Shown piece after piece: positions 53,313 to 62,524 of a stretch of DNA of 64,000 bases. Source of the stretch: Vibrio hepatarius (GTDB taxonomy: Bacteria > Pseudomonadota > Gammaproteobacteria > Enterobacterales > Vibrionaceae); contig NZ_JAHKPM010000065.1 in assembly GCF_018860525.1 (NCBI RefSeq), forward strand, positions 124,001 through 188,000. The letters are read 5' to 3'. Position 1 is the stretch's first letter, and the number at the start of each line of letters is the position of its first letter. The translations under genes were made by a program, and so were the position numbers. Under the pieces are notes generated by a model. The model made no database searches and was not told the origin of the DNA. It was given only the letters and a program-made list of their open reading frames with translations.

Positions 53313-54110
53313 CTATTGAGTCCAGCCTTCACGTGTAAAAAATGGCTTACCTTCTTCACTATTTACAAAATTGATAAAGTCCTGAGTTTGGGGTTCTGCA
53401 CCCTGAGTTTTTGCTAAGTTCAGATCGCGGTAAATCCGTCTCTCTTGTTCAATTTCGACATAATCAACTTTATCTGAATGGTTTAGAGGCCAGTGAATCC
53501 AGGTTATCCAAGCATCAGCCTTCTGTGATTGAAATGCTTTGAAACTCGCCCCGCTTCCTTTGGCGTAGGCAATAATTTTACTGCGAAAGTTTTTAACATC
53601 AGCCAACGAGCCTCTACGCCCGGCTATATCCTCCCATACACCTGTACCTGACGTGTTGTATACACCTAGGCCCTCAGTTACCACGATACGCGAAGGACGA
53701 TCAAGTAAATCTTGAATGCCAGTGATTTTTTTCGGGTTCCCTTTTGGAACGGCGATGACAGCTCTTCTTAGGTAAATAGGTTGAACATTCTCATCGGTGA
53801 TGAACGGATAGGTTTCAACAAAAGCGCTCATGGATTGCTCCGACGAACCAAAGATTAAATCGGCATTTTTCTGTGCATCACGAGTCCATCTAGATTCAGG
53901 GCCAGCAATAACCTCTACAGGTACACCCGTTTTCGTTGTATATGCTTTCGCTGCATTACGCAATGCAGTATCAGGGCCTCCTGGACCATACACATTAATC
54001 ACACCATCTTTTGGTTGGTGCTTAATAGTCGAGTCAAGTGTTGGCGATGCAATAGAAAATGTACTGACAACTGCCAATGTTAAAACGGCTACGCTAATAT
54101 GACGCTTCAT
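53313..54110 (-). CDS. acfC: Periplasmic substrate-binding protein AcfC-like
   Basis: This 265-aa protein has a signal peptide (ISVAVLTLAVVSTFSIA) and a type-2 periplasmic binding fold with INVYGPGGPDTALRNAAKAY, VEVIAGPESRWTRDAQ and ADLIFGSSEQSMSAF. This matches accessory colonization factor AcfC of Vibrio cholerae, a sulfate/molybdate-binding-like protein. It is the first gene of the operon with the YxFxxD protein, ECF sigma and anti-sigma, so it is likely a regulon member. AGGAG precedes the ATG. Confidence 0.87.
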   Translation of the reverse strand: MKRHISVAVLTLAVVSTFSIASPTLDSTIKHQPKDGVINVYGPGGPDTALRNAAKAYTTKTGVPVEVIAGPESRWTRDAQKNADLIFGSSEQSMSAFVETYPFITDENVQPIYLRRAVIAVPKGNPKKITGIQDLLDRPSRIVVTEGLGVYNTSGTGVWEDIAGRRGSLADVKNFRSKIIAYAKGSGASFKAFQSQKADAWITWIHWPLNHSDKVDYVEIEQERRIYRDLNLAKTQGAEPQTQDFINFVNSEEGKPFFTREGWTQ

Positions 54111-54490
54111 GTATTCTCCTAACTATAAAAGGTTTCATACAAGAGACGTACTCGGATGAGTTTTGGATGCACCCAGAATATATATTTTTTTAAAAAAACT
54201 TATAACCGCTCACTTTTTCCTTAACTAACTAATACTAAAGATAATTCTTTTCCTTTCATTCGCTAGTTTCAATAAATTAACGATTGATGGATGCTAGATT
54301 GGTTTCCTAATACTGTATTTTTAACCAACCGTTCATCGGTTAAAGAGCTCGGCTTTTCCCGCAGTAACAATGCTAATGAACTTTAGATCTTGAGCAGATT
54401 TTTAGAGAAGGTGACAATTAGCTCACATAAGTGCAAAATACTCCTTATTATATGTGAATTATTACCGCTCTACTGGCAGCAGAGATTCTT
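54111..54490. other. Divergent promoter region between acfC and a DUF2960 gene
   Basis: About 380 bp with no ORF. On the left it contains the candidate ECF promoter. A TTAACC-N11-GGTTAA inverted repeat lies near 54331-54353. The remainder is AT-rich. Confidence 0.45.
54143..54170 (-). promoter_or_regulatory. Candidate ECF-sigma promoter of the acfC operon
   Basis: On the minus strand GCATCC (54170-54165) is separated by exactly 16 bp from CGTCTC (54148-54143), about 33 bp upstream of the acfC ATG. The -35/-10 spacing and the CGT-type -10 fit ECF promoters. Autoregulation by the operon's own sigma is typical of the class. The assignment is by pattern only. Confidence 0.45.
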
Positions 54491-54757
54491 ATGGCACGTA
54501 CAATCGAATACACATACAAAGGTAAAAAGAAAACATTGACGTTTTCTTACCAACAACATCACAATATCCATGAAGCCGTTGCCCAAGCAGAAGGCATCGA
54601 TATCTCTGACTATCTGAAAATGGAACAGCAAATTGAAGCAATATCAGATACAAAGTCAGTTCGAAACTTTCGAGACAATCACTTTAGAAAGTTAGGCTTT
54701 GATAAAATCACTCTTGCACAAAAAGAAAATCGCAGTATCAGCTCCAAGGGAAAATAA
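54491..54757 (+). CDS. DUF2960-like conserved small protein
   Basis: This 88-aa basic protein begins MARTIEYTYKGKKKTLTFSY and has a helical C-terminus with SVRNFRDNHFRKLGFDKI. It resembles DUF2960 proteins found in Vibrionaceae and relatives, as recalled. Function is unknown. It is a monocistronic gene with a terminator-like hairpin after it. Confidence 0.7.
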   Translation: MARTIEYTYKGKKKTLTFSYQQHHNIHEAVAQAEGIDISDYLKMEQQIEAISDTKSVRNFRDNHFRKLGFDKITLAQKENRSISSKGK

Positions 54758-55229
54758 AATTACTTAGGGGTTATCCTTGTTATAACCCCAGAGTTTACTT
54801 AAGTTTTACCTTCACCGTGTAACCAATTTTAAAGCACCTACTATTAAATCTTTCACACAACACGTTAGTAACTTAATGCTTAACCATTAAAGATATACTT
54901 CATCGGCCTTTGTTATTACCAATACGTTGAGATTAATCCCTGACGTCTATATTCAACAATACATATAACGTATAGGTTAGATTAATCTTTCTTTATTAAA
55001 TTCATCTAAAAAACCAAATCCAACCTGGTAATAAAATACCAATAAAATGATAGAATCGACAATAAAAGCACTTAAGATCAGTGATTTAAAATACATGATA
55101 ATATTTGAATTTTATTGAATTAACATAACAGTCAATAATTCATAATTAATTGATAAATTCATTATTATTTCATTTGTGTTTTTTTAGAACAAAGATAGCA
55201 TCTGCACCAGTTTTACACAGGTGAGATTC
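54758..55229. other. AT-rich intergenic region before the OmpA-like gene
   Basis: About 470 bp. The first part holds the hairpin at 54767-54789; the rest is very AT-rich with no ORF or clear regulatory repeat. Confidence 0.45.
54767..54797 (+). terminator. Terminator-like hairpin after the DUF2960 gene
   Basis: GGGGTTAT (54767-54774) pairs with ATAACCCC (54782-54789) over a 7-nt loop, followed by AGAGTTTACTT. It lies 9 bp past the stop codon. Confidence 0.65.
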
Positions 55230-56252
55230 ATGATTATTATGCGTTCTATTAAAAGTTTCTATTCATTATCAAGCATGTTGCTTGTTATACCTGCTTTAAG
55301 CTTTGCATCAAATATCGAAAACAGCACAAATAGTATTAGTTATTTTGTTGGTGTGGAGGGTGGTTATCAAGTTTCATCTGATAATAACTATGCTCAAAGC
55401 GACCCACACAGTGCTATTGGCGGCATCTATGGCGGCATTAACCTAACTGACACTCTAAGTTGGGATTTGGGTTATCAATATCTAGGTCAAATGGATAGCG
55501 CTTATAATTTTATCCAAGTAGATACTTCTTTGTTCCGCACTGGCCTCCGTTATACCTACCCAGTTTATAAACAGTTATCTGTCTATGGGTATGCTGGGGC
55601 GGCTTATTGGTCGCTAGACAAATCTTCAATCAATACCAATATCAGTGATGATGGATTCTCTCCTATTTACAAACTTGGTATCACCACCCCCGTAGCAGAA
55701 AACTTATATCTAGATATTGGTTACCAATACATAGATGGCATAGGAAGCCAGAACACTGGTGAATTTGATAGTCATGGCGCTCTTATCGGGCTGACCTATC
55801 GATTTGGACGTGCTGACGAACCTCAGATAATCATTCCTGAACCTATAGAGACTCCCAAAGAAGAATGTAAACCAGAACTTGTAGAACCTCGCACTATTTA
55901 TCACTTTTCAACTCAACTTTCAAAAGAAATGAAAACATTCGGGGTCGATCAAGCAGAGTTGTCTCTTCAGCAAAAAGAAATTCAGCATATTGCCCAACTA
56001 CTTGCAGACAACCCTACAGCCAAGGTGAAAGTAATTGGTCACACAGATTCTTCGGGTTCTGAAGCCTACAACCAAAAACTTTCTAAAAAGCGAGCGATAT
56101 ATATTGCAACAAAACTCGAAAATAACGGCGTAGATAAAGAGCGCATCATAGTCCAAGGATATGGAGAAATGGCCCCTATTGCGAGCAACGAAACCATTGA
56201 AGGTCGAGCTTTAAACCGACGTGTTGATATCACTGTTTTTGTTTCAGAGTAA
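55230..56252 (+). CDS. OmpA-family outer-membrane protein
   Basis: ATG at 55230 follows AGGTGAG; the frame opens at a GTG at 55221. The 340-aa product has a signal peptide, an eight-stranded beta-barrel (about residues 30-200; strands such as DTLSWDLGYQYLG and FDSHGALIGLTYRFG) and a C-terminal OmpA domain with VKVIGHTDSSGSEAYNQKLS and a final GRALNRRVDI, which binds peptidoglycan. The next gene, a lipoprotein, follows by 13 bp. Confidence 0.92.
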   Translation: MIIMRSIKSFYSLSSMLLVIPALSFASNIENSTNSISYFVGVEGGYQVSSDNNYAQSDPHSAIGGIYGGINLTDTLSWDLGYQYLGQMDSAYNFIQVDTSLFRTGLRYTYPVYKQLSVYGYAGAAYWSLDKSSINTNISDDGFSPIYKLGITTPVAENLYLDIGYQYIDGIGSQNTGEFDSHGALIGLTYRFGRADEPQIIIPEPIETPKEECKPELVEPRTIYHFSTQLSKEMKTFGVDQAELSLQQKEIQHIAQLLADNPTAKVKVIGHTDSSGSEAYNQKLSKKRAIYIATKLENNGVDKERIIVQGYGEMAPIASNETIEGRALNRRVDITVFVSE

Positions 56253-56265
56253 TTAGGGTCCCAAA

Positions 56266-57327
56266 ATGAACAAAGTAAAATACACTATACAACTGACCAC
56301 TTTAGCAGCAACAATTTTACTACTAGTAGGTTGCGGCTCCGGAGGCGCTTTCGAAGGTGACAACGTGAGCTCAAATAACTCAAATACAGGTGGATCTAAT
56401 CAAGTTACCGTGAATCCAGAAGCTCGAGTCTATGAACTCACCATAGAGACAGGAAATAGAGAAATTTATTCTTCTCTTCAATATCAAGTTTCTGGTAAAT
56501 ACGACGATGGCAGTGAGCAAGATATTACTAGTCTGGTCAAGTTTGAAGTCACAAATAACATAGTATCGTTTGATGATGAAGGTGTTGCATTACCTAATAT
56601 GCTAGGTACGACTCAAGTTACTGCGACCCTCAATGGTGTAACAAGCGACCCTGTTACTCTTGATGTGATAGAAACGTTAGTTTGTGGACACACAACAGGC
56701 AACACCCTAAACAAAAACCTGGGCGGTGGTATTGATGATGACAGCAAGAGCACAGCATCAGGCGAGTGTCTGAAGATAAGAGAGATTCTTGATCCAAGCA
56801 ACAACAAATACAAGTGGTTTACAAGTACACCATCGCTTCAATTAATGAATAAGCTCGGTTACATAACGACTCCTGAAGATGACACTCCAAATAACTCGGG
56901 TGACAGTTACGCTCAAGCCAAAACTGAAGATGGCAACGATGGCCCTGCCGGTTTTAGCTTTGCTGCATTTCGCCAAGATGGCCTTAATGCAATACCCCCA
57001 ACAACTGTTGGCCCAATGGATCATGATGCTGGTAAATTTGGTCAAGCATATCGTTGGTGTGAAAAGCTAAATGAAATAGAGTTCGCTGGTAAAACTGGGT
57101 GGCAAATCCCCTCATGGAATGAGCTAATGTATATGACTGATTTTGAAGCATCCGTTGGAAGTATGTACGACCGTTTTGGGTGGCCCGTAGGTCTTCCATA
57201 TCAAGCTTGGCAATCTTGGAACGGTAAGTTTGATAACTTTAGACTGCTTGAGCCAAGAGAAGCTAATAACCTTACCGATGCAACGGCTGACCAAGCTAGA
57301 TACGTTTCTTGTGTCGTTGATTTATAA
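56266..57327 (+). CDS. Lipoprotein with Ig-like (BIG2) and Lcl/DUF1566-like C-terminal domain
   Basis: This 353-aa protein has a lipobox (LLLVGCGSGG), a Gly/Ser/Asn-rich linker, an Ig-like domain (about residues 55-135, with GKYDDGSEQDITSLV typical of BIG2) and a C-terminal domain with AYRWCEKLNEIEFAGKTGWQ and IPSWNELMYMTDF, as in Lcl/DUF1566 proteins. It is likely surface exposed and adhesive. It forms an operon with the OmpA-like gene and ends at a strong terminator. Confidence 0.83.
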   Translation: MNKVKYTIQLTTLAATILLLVGCGSGGAFEGDNVSSNNSNTGGSNQVTVNPEARVYELTIETGNREIYSSLQYQVSGKYDDGSEQDITSLVKFEVTNNIVSFDDEGVALPNMLGTTQVTATLNGVTSDPVTLDVIETLVCGHTTGNTLNKNLGGGIDDDSKSTASGECLKIREILDPSNNKYKWFTSTPSLQLMNKLGYITTPEDDTPNNSGDSYAQAKTEDGNDGPAGFSFAAFRQDGLNAIPPTTVGPMDHDAGKFGQAYRWCEKLNEIEFAGKTGWQIPSWNELMYMTDFEASVGSMYDRFGWPVGLPYQAWQSWNGKFDNFRLLEPREANNLTDATADQARYVSCVVDL

Positions 57328-57365
57328 TCACTAAACACAGAAAAGATGTGTATCTAAACATATTA

Positions 57366-57396
57366 AAAGAGCTTGCCTTGGCAAGCTCTTTTTTTA
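57366..57396. terminator. Bidirectional terminator between lipoprotein gene and nagK
   Basis: AAAGAGCTTGC-CTTG-GCAAGCTCTTT (57366-57391) is an 11-bp perfect stem followed by TTTT on the plus strand and preceded by a T-rich complement for the minus strand. It overlaps the nagK stop codon region. Confidence 0.88.
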
Positions 57397-58302
57397 TTTG
57401 ATATTTAGGAACGCAGCACCGCGCACGCCACCGGAATCTCCGTGTTGAGCTTTGATAATCTTTGGACACTTAGCAACAGAAAGCAGATATTTAGGGATAC
57501 GTTTAGGCATCTCTTCATAAATCGCCTCAAAATTTGACAGCCCACCACCTAAAACCACAGCATGAGGATCATTAATAGTAAAAATATTGGCTAAACAAAT
57601 TGCCAACAATTCCATAAAACGATCAACATGCTCTACCGCTTTATTCTCTCTAGTTTGATAGGCACTGATAATATCAAGCGCCTTTTTTTCTTCCCCAAAA
57701 TAGTGCGTATAGAGTAATTCAAAGCCACGTCCAGATAGGTAGTTATCTAAACAACCGCTTTTACCACATCCACAGCCAAATAAAGGTGCATTTTCTCCCA
57801 GATAAAGCCATGCATCGAGAGGCAGTCGCATGTGCCCTACTTCGCCAGCTACATGATTCCGACCAGACAAGACCTTACCGTCATGCACTATACCACCACC
57901 AAACCCAGTACCGAGAATAAGCCCAAGAACGGATTCTTCTCCCTCAAGGCTTTTGTCCCAAGCTTCAGATAAAGCAAAGCAATTTGCATCATTTTCAATT
58001 TTAATTTGACGACCGATCCTCGCTTCCAAATCTTTACGCAGTGGCTTACCGTTTGCAGCTGGAATATTAACGGTCAACACAGTTTGGTCGTCAGCATTTT
58101 CCATTCCTGGGATCCCAAGTCCGATATTCCCTTTGTACCCCAGTTGTTCATCATATTTCTCAACTAACTCTGCAATGGTATTGATAAGCAGTTGATAGTC
58201 ATCTGTTGGTGTAGCAACGCGTTCTGTTACAACACGCTCTAGTTGATCGTTAAAGGCACCAAACTCAATCTTTGTTCCTCCAACATCAAAACCGTAAAAC
58301 AT
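57394..58302 (-). CDS. nagK: N-acetyl-D-glucosamine kinase NagK (ROK family)
   Basis: This 302-aa protein has the ROK motifs: FDVGGTKIEFGAF (ATP site), ENDANCFALSEA, LGTGFGGGIVHDGKV and the zinc motif GCGCGKSGCLDNYLSGRG. NagK phosphorylates N-acetylglucosamine from chitin or wall recycling. Full length for the family (303 aa in E. coli). A 170-bp upstream region separates it from the tRNA-modification gene. Confidence 0.95.
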   Translation of the reverse strand: MFYGFDVGGTKIEFGAFNDQLERVVTERVATPTDDYQLLINTIAELVEKYDEQLGYKGNIGLGIPGMENADDQTVLTVNIPAANGKPLRKDLEARIGRQIKIENDANCFALSEAWDKSLEGEESVLGLILGTGFGGGIVHDGKVLSGRNHVAGEVGHMRLPLDAWLYLGENAPLFGCGCGKSGCLDNYLSGRGFELLYTHYFGEEKKALDIISAYQTRENKAVEHVDRFMELLAICLANIFTINDPHAVVLGGGLSNFEAIYEEMPKRIPKYLLSVAKCPKIIKAQHGDSGGVRGAAFLNIK

Positions 58303-58472
58303 TAACCTCTCCTAACACTTAGACAAAACACTGTAATTTTTCATTATCTATATCAATAGACCCACAATCAGTGACACCACACCTATTTGTGTACCATCCA
58401 AGTCTGATTGATTAGAGCATCACCACAAGCAAGCTTGAACTACTCCAGTTTGTAGCTAAGACTCGCAACCGC

Positions 58473-59204
58473 CTAAGATGGATTCTCGCGATTAAGATAG
58501 TGTTGTAATTTCGGCCTTTGAATATCTGATTTACTTTGGCTTTTACTCATCAGATAAGTCTCTTTAAATACATCAAACCATAATGACAAAGTTTGTGCCG
58601 CCAATTTTTCACCCAACTGACTAAATACTATACTTGCGACTTCTGCTGTTGCGAGGTGCTGAGAGTTATCACTACGCCTCATTACATACTGTGAGAGAGA
58701 TTGAGGCGAAATGGAAAGTACCGGCAAGCTATCTAGATAGGGGGACTTTCTGAACATTCGTCTCGCTTCTCTCCAACTTCCATCCAAAAAAATCAGTAAT
58801 GGCTTTTTACCATGGTTAAGCCATGCGTTATTTAAATCTAATATACGACACTTAGACTCAACGTTCTCTTTTGGAAAAACCACAATCGGCTGGTATTGTG
58901 GGTTGTTCATAAGTTCCAACATTTGTTTATCAGGATCAGTTCGGCTCCATTGATACGCATACCCCTCCTTTATCGTATCTAGAATTAAACGTCCTGTGTT
59001 ACTGGGCTTAAATACTTCATTACTCGATAATAGTAGTATGATTGCAATATTTGCATCAACTTCAGGTTGATAAGGGCATAGACAGAGGTTTTGTTCAACT
59101 TGACAAAATTGACATCGGTTAACCTTACTGCCTCTAGCTTTAAAGGACCGAGTTGAACACAATAAGCGCTGTTTATACAAGCGATGATATGAGTGGATTC
59201 TCAT
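58473..59204 (-). CDS. tRNA-uridine aminocarboxypropyltransferase TapT-like (DTW domain)
   Basis: ATG at 59204 (MRIHSYHRLYKQRL) is preferred; the frame opens at 59234. The 243-aa product has the cysteine cluster CQFCQVEQNLCLC near residue 30 and the family motif LDGSWREARRMFRKSPYL, a DTW-domain signature (here DGSW). TapT adds an acp group to U47 of several tRNAs. The altered DTW triplet is common variation. It diverges from the hydroxylase gene. Confidence 0.87.
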   Translation of the reverse strand: MRIHSYHRLYKQRLLCSTRSFKARGSKVNRCQFCQVEQNLCLCPYQPEVDANIAIILLLSSNEVFKPSNTGRLILDTIKEGYAYQWSRTDPDKQMLELMNNPQYQPIVVFPKENVESKCRILDLNNAWLNHGKKPLLIFLDGSWREARRMFRKSPYLDSLPVLSISPQSLSQYVMRRSDNSQHLATAEVASIVFSQLGEKLAAQTLSLWFDVFKETYLMSKSQSKSDIQRPKLQHYLNRENPS

Positions 59205-59289
59205 TGAGATTGGTAGATAATGATGAAAAGACACTAGCTTACACTGTGATAGACATGTTGCAAACGCAAGACTGGAGGAAAGTTACTCT

Positions 59290-60078
59290 ATGAATAATCT
59301 AGATATCATTCGACTGAGTATATTTATTGTCGTTTTATTAGCATGTGCATTGTGGGAATGGACAATGCCGAAAAGACAACTTTGCCAAAGCAAGCGGCTG
59401 CGTTGGGTAAACAACCTTAGTTTGGTCTCATTTAATTCAATATTCCTTAGCTTATTCATGCCAATCCTCGCCTTTGAAACTGCCAATATTGCGCAACAAA
59501 ACCACTTCGGGTTATTGAATTTTATTCAATTACCAAAACTTGCTGAGTTTATCCTATGCATCCTACTCCTTGATTTTGTAATCTATGTTCAACATATTGC
59601 CTTTCACAAAATACCATGGCTTTGGAGATTGCATAGAATGCATCATAGCGATCAAGACATTGATGTCACCACAGGAACTCGATTTCATCCTATTGAAATT
59701 ATGATTTCAATGTGGATTAAAATTGCTGCCGTTATGTCATTGGGTATCTCTCCCATTGCCGTGGTTGTTTTTGAAATCTTACTCAATGCAAGTGCCATGT
59801 TTAATCATAGTAATGCTCGTTTATCGTTGAGATTCGACTCATTGATGCGTAAAGTCATTGTCACACCTGATATGCATCGAGTGCATCACTCTAAAACGCC
59901 ACGAGAAACGCACTCGAACTTTGGCTTCTTTTTGTCCATTTGGGATAAGTATTTTAACACTTACATCGCTCAACCAGAGTTGGGGCATCAGAATATAAAA
60001 ATTGGTATCCCATTGTTTGAAACAGAAAGTGAACAAAGAATCGATAGAATGATCACTCAACCATTTAGGAATAAATAG
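59290..60078 (+). CDS. Sterol desaturase/fatty acid hydroxylase family membrane protein
   Basis: This 262-aa protein has four or more membrane helices and the di-iron histidine clusters of the superfamily: HIAFHKIPWLWRLHRMHHSD and HRVHHS. Substrates range from sterols to fatty acids and carotenoids; none is indicated here. GGAGG lies upstream. The gene is 11 bp upstream of an NlpC-type lipoprotein gene. Confidence 0.9.
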   Translation: MNNLDIIRLSIFIVVLLACALWEWTMPKRQLCQSKRLRWVNNLSLVSFNSIFLSLFMPILAFETANIAQQNHFGLLNFIQLPKLAEFILCILLLDFVIYVQHIAFHKIPWLWRLHRMHHSDQDIDVTTGTRFHPIEIMISMWIKIAAVMSLGISPIAVVVFEILLNASAMFNHSNARLSLRFDSLMRKVIVTPDMHRVHHSKTPRETHSNFGFFLSIWDKYFNTYIAQPELGHQNIKIGIPLFETESEQRIDRMITQPFRNK

Positions 60079-60089
60079 TAATTGATACC

Positions 60090-60608
60090 ATGGATAGGCT
60101 GATACGACAAATACAAGTAATACTTTTAATCCTCATCATCACTGGGTGCTCTTCTCACACTGAAAATCAATTTTTAGCAGAGAGTGAGATCAGTACTAAT
60201 ACATTAGTTTCACCCAGTGCTAATGAACTCAAACACAACTTACTAAGTTTCTACCATGATTGGGAAGGTGTTCCATACCAGTTGGGGGGCAGCAATCGAT
60301 ACGGAATTGATTGCTCAGCTTTTGTTCAACGGGTATACCTTAGTGTTCTTAATATACGTTTACCCCGAACCACCAGCTTACAAGTAAAGCTTGGTTATAA
60401 CGTTAATTATCAGAACGCACAAATAGGAGACTTAACGTTTTTCAAAACATCTCCTTCTGTCAGACATGTAGGTATATATATTGGTAAGAAACAGTTTGTA
60501 CACGCTTCGACATCAAAAGGAGTGATCATTTCTAGATTAGATAACCCTTATTGGGCTTCGAAATTTTGGCATTTTAGACGGGTCACTTCCCCGTCCAATT
60601 TGGATTGA
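60090..60608 (+). CDS. NlpC/P60 family lipoprotein (Spr/NlpC-like)
   Basis: This 172-aa protein has a lipobox (LILIITGCSS) and an NlpC/P60 domain with catalytic Cys in GIDCSAFVQRVY and His in SVRHVGIYIGKKQFVHAS. It fits E. coli NlpC and Spr/MepS (about 155-190 aa), which cleave cross-links in peptidoglycan. It follows the hydroxylase gene and converges with the DUF3802 gene, 3 bp between stops. Confidence 0.9.
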   Translation: MDRLIRQIQVILLILIITGCSSHTENQFLAESEISTNTLVSPSANELKHNLLSFYHDWEGVPYQLGGSNRYGIDCSAFVQRVYLSVLNIRLPRTTSLQVKLGYNVNYQNAQIGDLTFFKTSPSVRHVGIYIGKKQFVHASTSKGVIISRLDNPYWASKFWHFRRVTSPSNLD

Positions 60609-60611
60609 TTT

Positions 60612-60956
60612 TTAATCGTATTTTGCCACTGCGGAATCAAATAAGTTTTTGAGAAGAGCTATCAATTCATCGAGAAAAGTAATCTGTCCATTTGTCGCAG
60701 GCTTTGACCAAACCCCAGCAAGAACTTCACCCAAATCTTCAACAACAGCATCTACTTCTTTCAACAACTGAAATCGAACCGTGGAATGTAACTCTGGATT
60801 TTGCTCAAAAATGGTCATGATATTACTCGCCACCATATCAGTAACAACATCCTCAACACTCTCTGCCCCGACATCACCATCATCCGATGAAAATATATCG
60901 AGATTAAAAGCCAAGTGCTCAATAAGTGCAAGATAGCCATCGGTTTCAACAACCAC
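60612..60956 (-). CDS. DUF3802-like conserved protein
   Basis: GTG at 60956 has GGAG 7 bp upstream and gives the expected short N-terminus (VVETDGYLALIEHLAFNL), 114 aa; the frame opens at 60992. The helical acidic product ends LKNLFDSAVAKYD and contains SVEDVVTDMVASNIMTIFEQ, which I recognise as DUF3802 of Vibrionaceae. Function unknown. Confidence 0.8.
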   Translation of the reverse strand: MVVETDGYLALIEHLAFNLDIFSSDDGDVGAESVEDVVTDMVASNIMTIFEQNPELHSTVRFQLLKEVDAVVEDLGEVLAGVWSKPATNGQITFLDELIALLKNLFDSAVAKYD

Positions 60957-61311
60957 TGTCGTTCTCCATTCGTTTTTATGTTTTCGAGTCACTACCTAAT
61001 ACTAAGACATATGATTGATTTTTCACAACCCAATTCGATTCATAGACATGTATAAATTCTAAAATTCATACATGTCTCATGAGACTATACTTTACAACCT
61101 ATTAGGGCCAGCTCTGGGACACATATATTGTTAGATCATTTCGCTCAATAATCATGAATTACCTACCCACAAGCATGATGAAGATCACATAATAATTATT
61201 TTATCGAAAAGCTCAGCTAAACGATTGAATTTTTTGCTGTCTGATTAAGAATTGAGCAATGCCTTAATCTACAATATCAATATTGAACTCCTCATAATGA
61301 TGGAACAAGAT
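60957..61311. other. Divergent intergenic region with overlapping inverted repeats
   Basis: About 350 bp without an ORF. It contains the inverted repeat at 61044-61077 and a 12-bp palindrome at 61074-61085. Confidence 0.5.
61044..61085. repeat. Overlapping inverted repeats (possible operator or RNA hairpin)
   Basis: AGACATGTATAAATT (61044-61058) and AATTCATACATGTCT (61063-61077) pair at 14 of 15 positions over a 4-nt loop. They overlap the perfect palindrome GTCTCATGAGAC (61074-61085). The two structures are mutually exclusive. No U-run follows, so it is not a simple terminator. Confidence 0.5.
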
Positions 61312-62178
61312 ATGTGGCAAGCCATTGCTAATCAATTGTCTGAAACACTTATGTTTTCCTTTGATATTATCGAAAAAAACGCTATCAGTGGAGGTGATAT
61401 TAACCATTGTTATATGATAAGTGACGGTGAACAACGCTATTTTGTTAAAATAAATCAACGAGACTTCTATTCTAAATTTGAAATCGAAGCAGAAAGCATC
61501 CACATTCTGAGACAAAGTGGCAGTGTTTCGGTTCCCGAACATATCCATACAGGAAAAACCAAAGACCACGCATTTCTTATACTTAATTACTTACCAATAA
61601 AACCCCTTGATGAAGCCGATAAAAGCTACGAATTTGGTCAGCAACTTGCAAAATTGCACCAGTGGGGAGAACAAAAAGAATATGGCTTCGACCAAGACAA
61701 TTATATTGGTTCGACTTTACAACCTAATAAATGGGATCGGAAATGGGGACGTTTTTTTGCTGAACAACGCATAGGCTGGCAGCTACAACTTATGAAAGAA
61801 AAAGGAGTAACTTTGGTCAATATTAGTGACTTTACTCACCTAATCCAAGATAGACTGGCCAATCATCAACCTCAAGCATCTTTATTACACGGTGATCTTT
61901 GGTACGGAAACGTTGCTAACTCAGTTTTTGGACCAATATGTTACGATCCAGCGTCTTATTGGGGAGATAGGGAGTGCGATCTCGCGATGACAGAACTATT
62001 TGGTAAATTTCAGCCTGAATTTTACCAAGGATATAAAAATACATTTCCACTAGAGGCTGGGTATCATCAACGCAAAGGCATCTATAATCTTTACCATTTA
62101 CTGAACCATTACAATCAGTTTGGCGGTGCTTACTTGGATCAATGTGAAACAGCGATTAATGATATCCTTACATATTAG
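61312..62178 (+). CDS. Fructosamine kinase family protein (YniA-like)
   Basis: ATG at 61312 (MWQAIANQLSE) aligns with E. coli YniA and has a TGGA site 8 bp upstream; the frame opens at 61252. The 288-aa product shows aminoglycoside-phosphotransferase-like kinase motifs SLLHGDLWYGNV (catalytic Asp) and CYDPASYWGDRECDLAM (metal Asp). The ADLH-type FAEQRIGWQLQL is also conserved. It may phosphorylate glycated amines or ribulosamines, aiding deglycation. The exact substrate is not known. Confidence 0.9.
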   Translation: MWQAIANQLSETLMFSFDIIEKNAISGGDINHCYMISDGEQRYFVKINQRDFYSKFEIEAESIHILRQSGSVSVPEHIHTGKTKDHAFLILNYLPIKPLDEADKSYEFGQQLAKLHQWGEQKEYGFDQDNYIGSTLQPNKWDRKWGRFFAEQRIGWQLQLMKEKGVTLVNISDFTHLIQDRLANHQPQASLLHGDLWYGNVANSVFGPICYDPASYWGDRECDLAMTELFGKFQPEFYQGYKNTFPLEAGYHQRKGIYNLYHLLNHYNQFGGAYLDQCETAINDILTY

Positions 62179-62524
62179 TTGAATAGTTCTAGCTTGTGGG
62201 ATAGAAATAAACAAACTATCCACGGTATTGTTTCAATACTTTTTATCGGTTTTAGTTTTCGGTAAACCTATCTAAAAGCCCTCCTATAACTTGATAAAAA
62301 TCACTTTAATAAAAAATATAATGTCATTATAAATTCAACCACACTGATAACTTTTCACCATGGCATCTGCTCTTAAAATAGTAATTTAGCCATCATGTTT
62401 TAGTGGTAGATTTCAGCATAATTATTTATTATCCAAGATTACAATCTTATGACTGCCCAGCCATACTCTTTTCATCAGTATCATGTCTCCCACTGATTTC
62501 TTAATCTGGCTTAGCACAAATCAC
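62179..62524. other. Intergenic region upstream of the MATE gene
   Basis: About 345 bp, AT-rich, with no ORF that can be supported and no clear riboswitch or repeat. An in-frame ATG at 62483 could extend the MATE protein. Confidence 0.4.

Noticed and set aside
54411..54430. GTGA...TCACA as a CRP site
   Set aside because: The spacer is 8 bp instead of 6, so it does not fit the CRP consensus.
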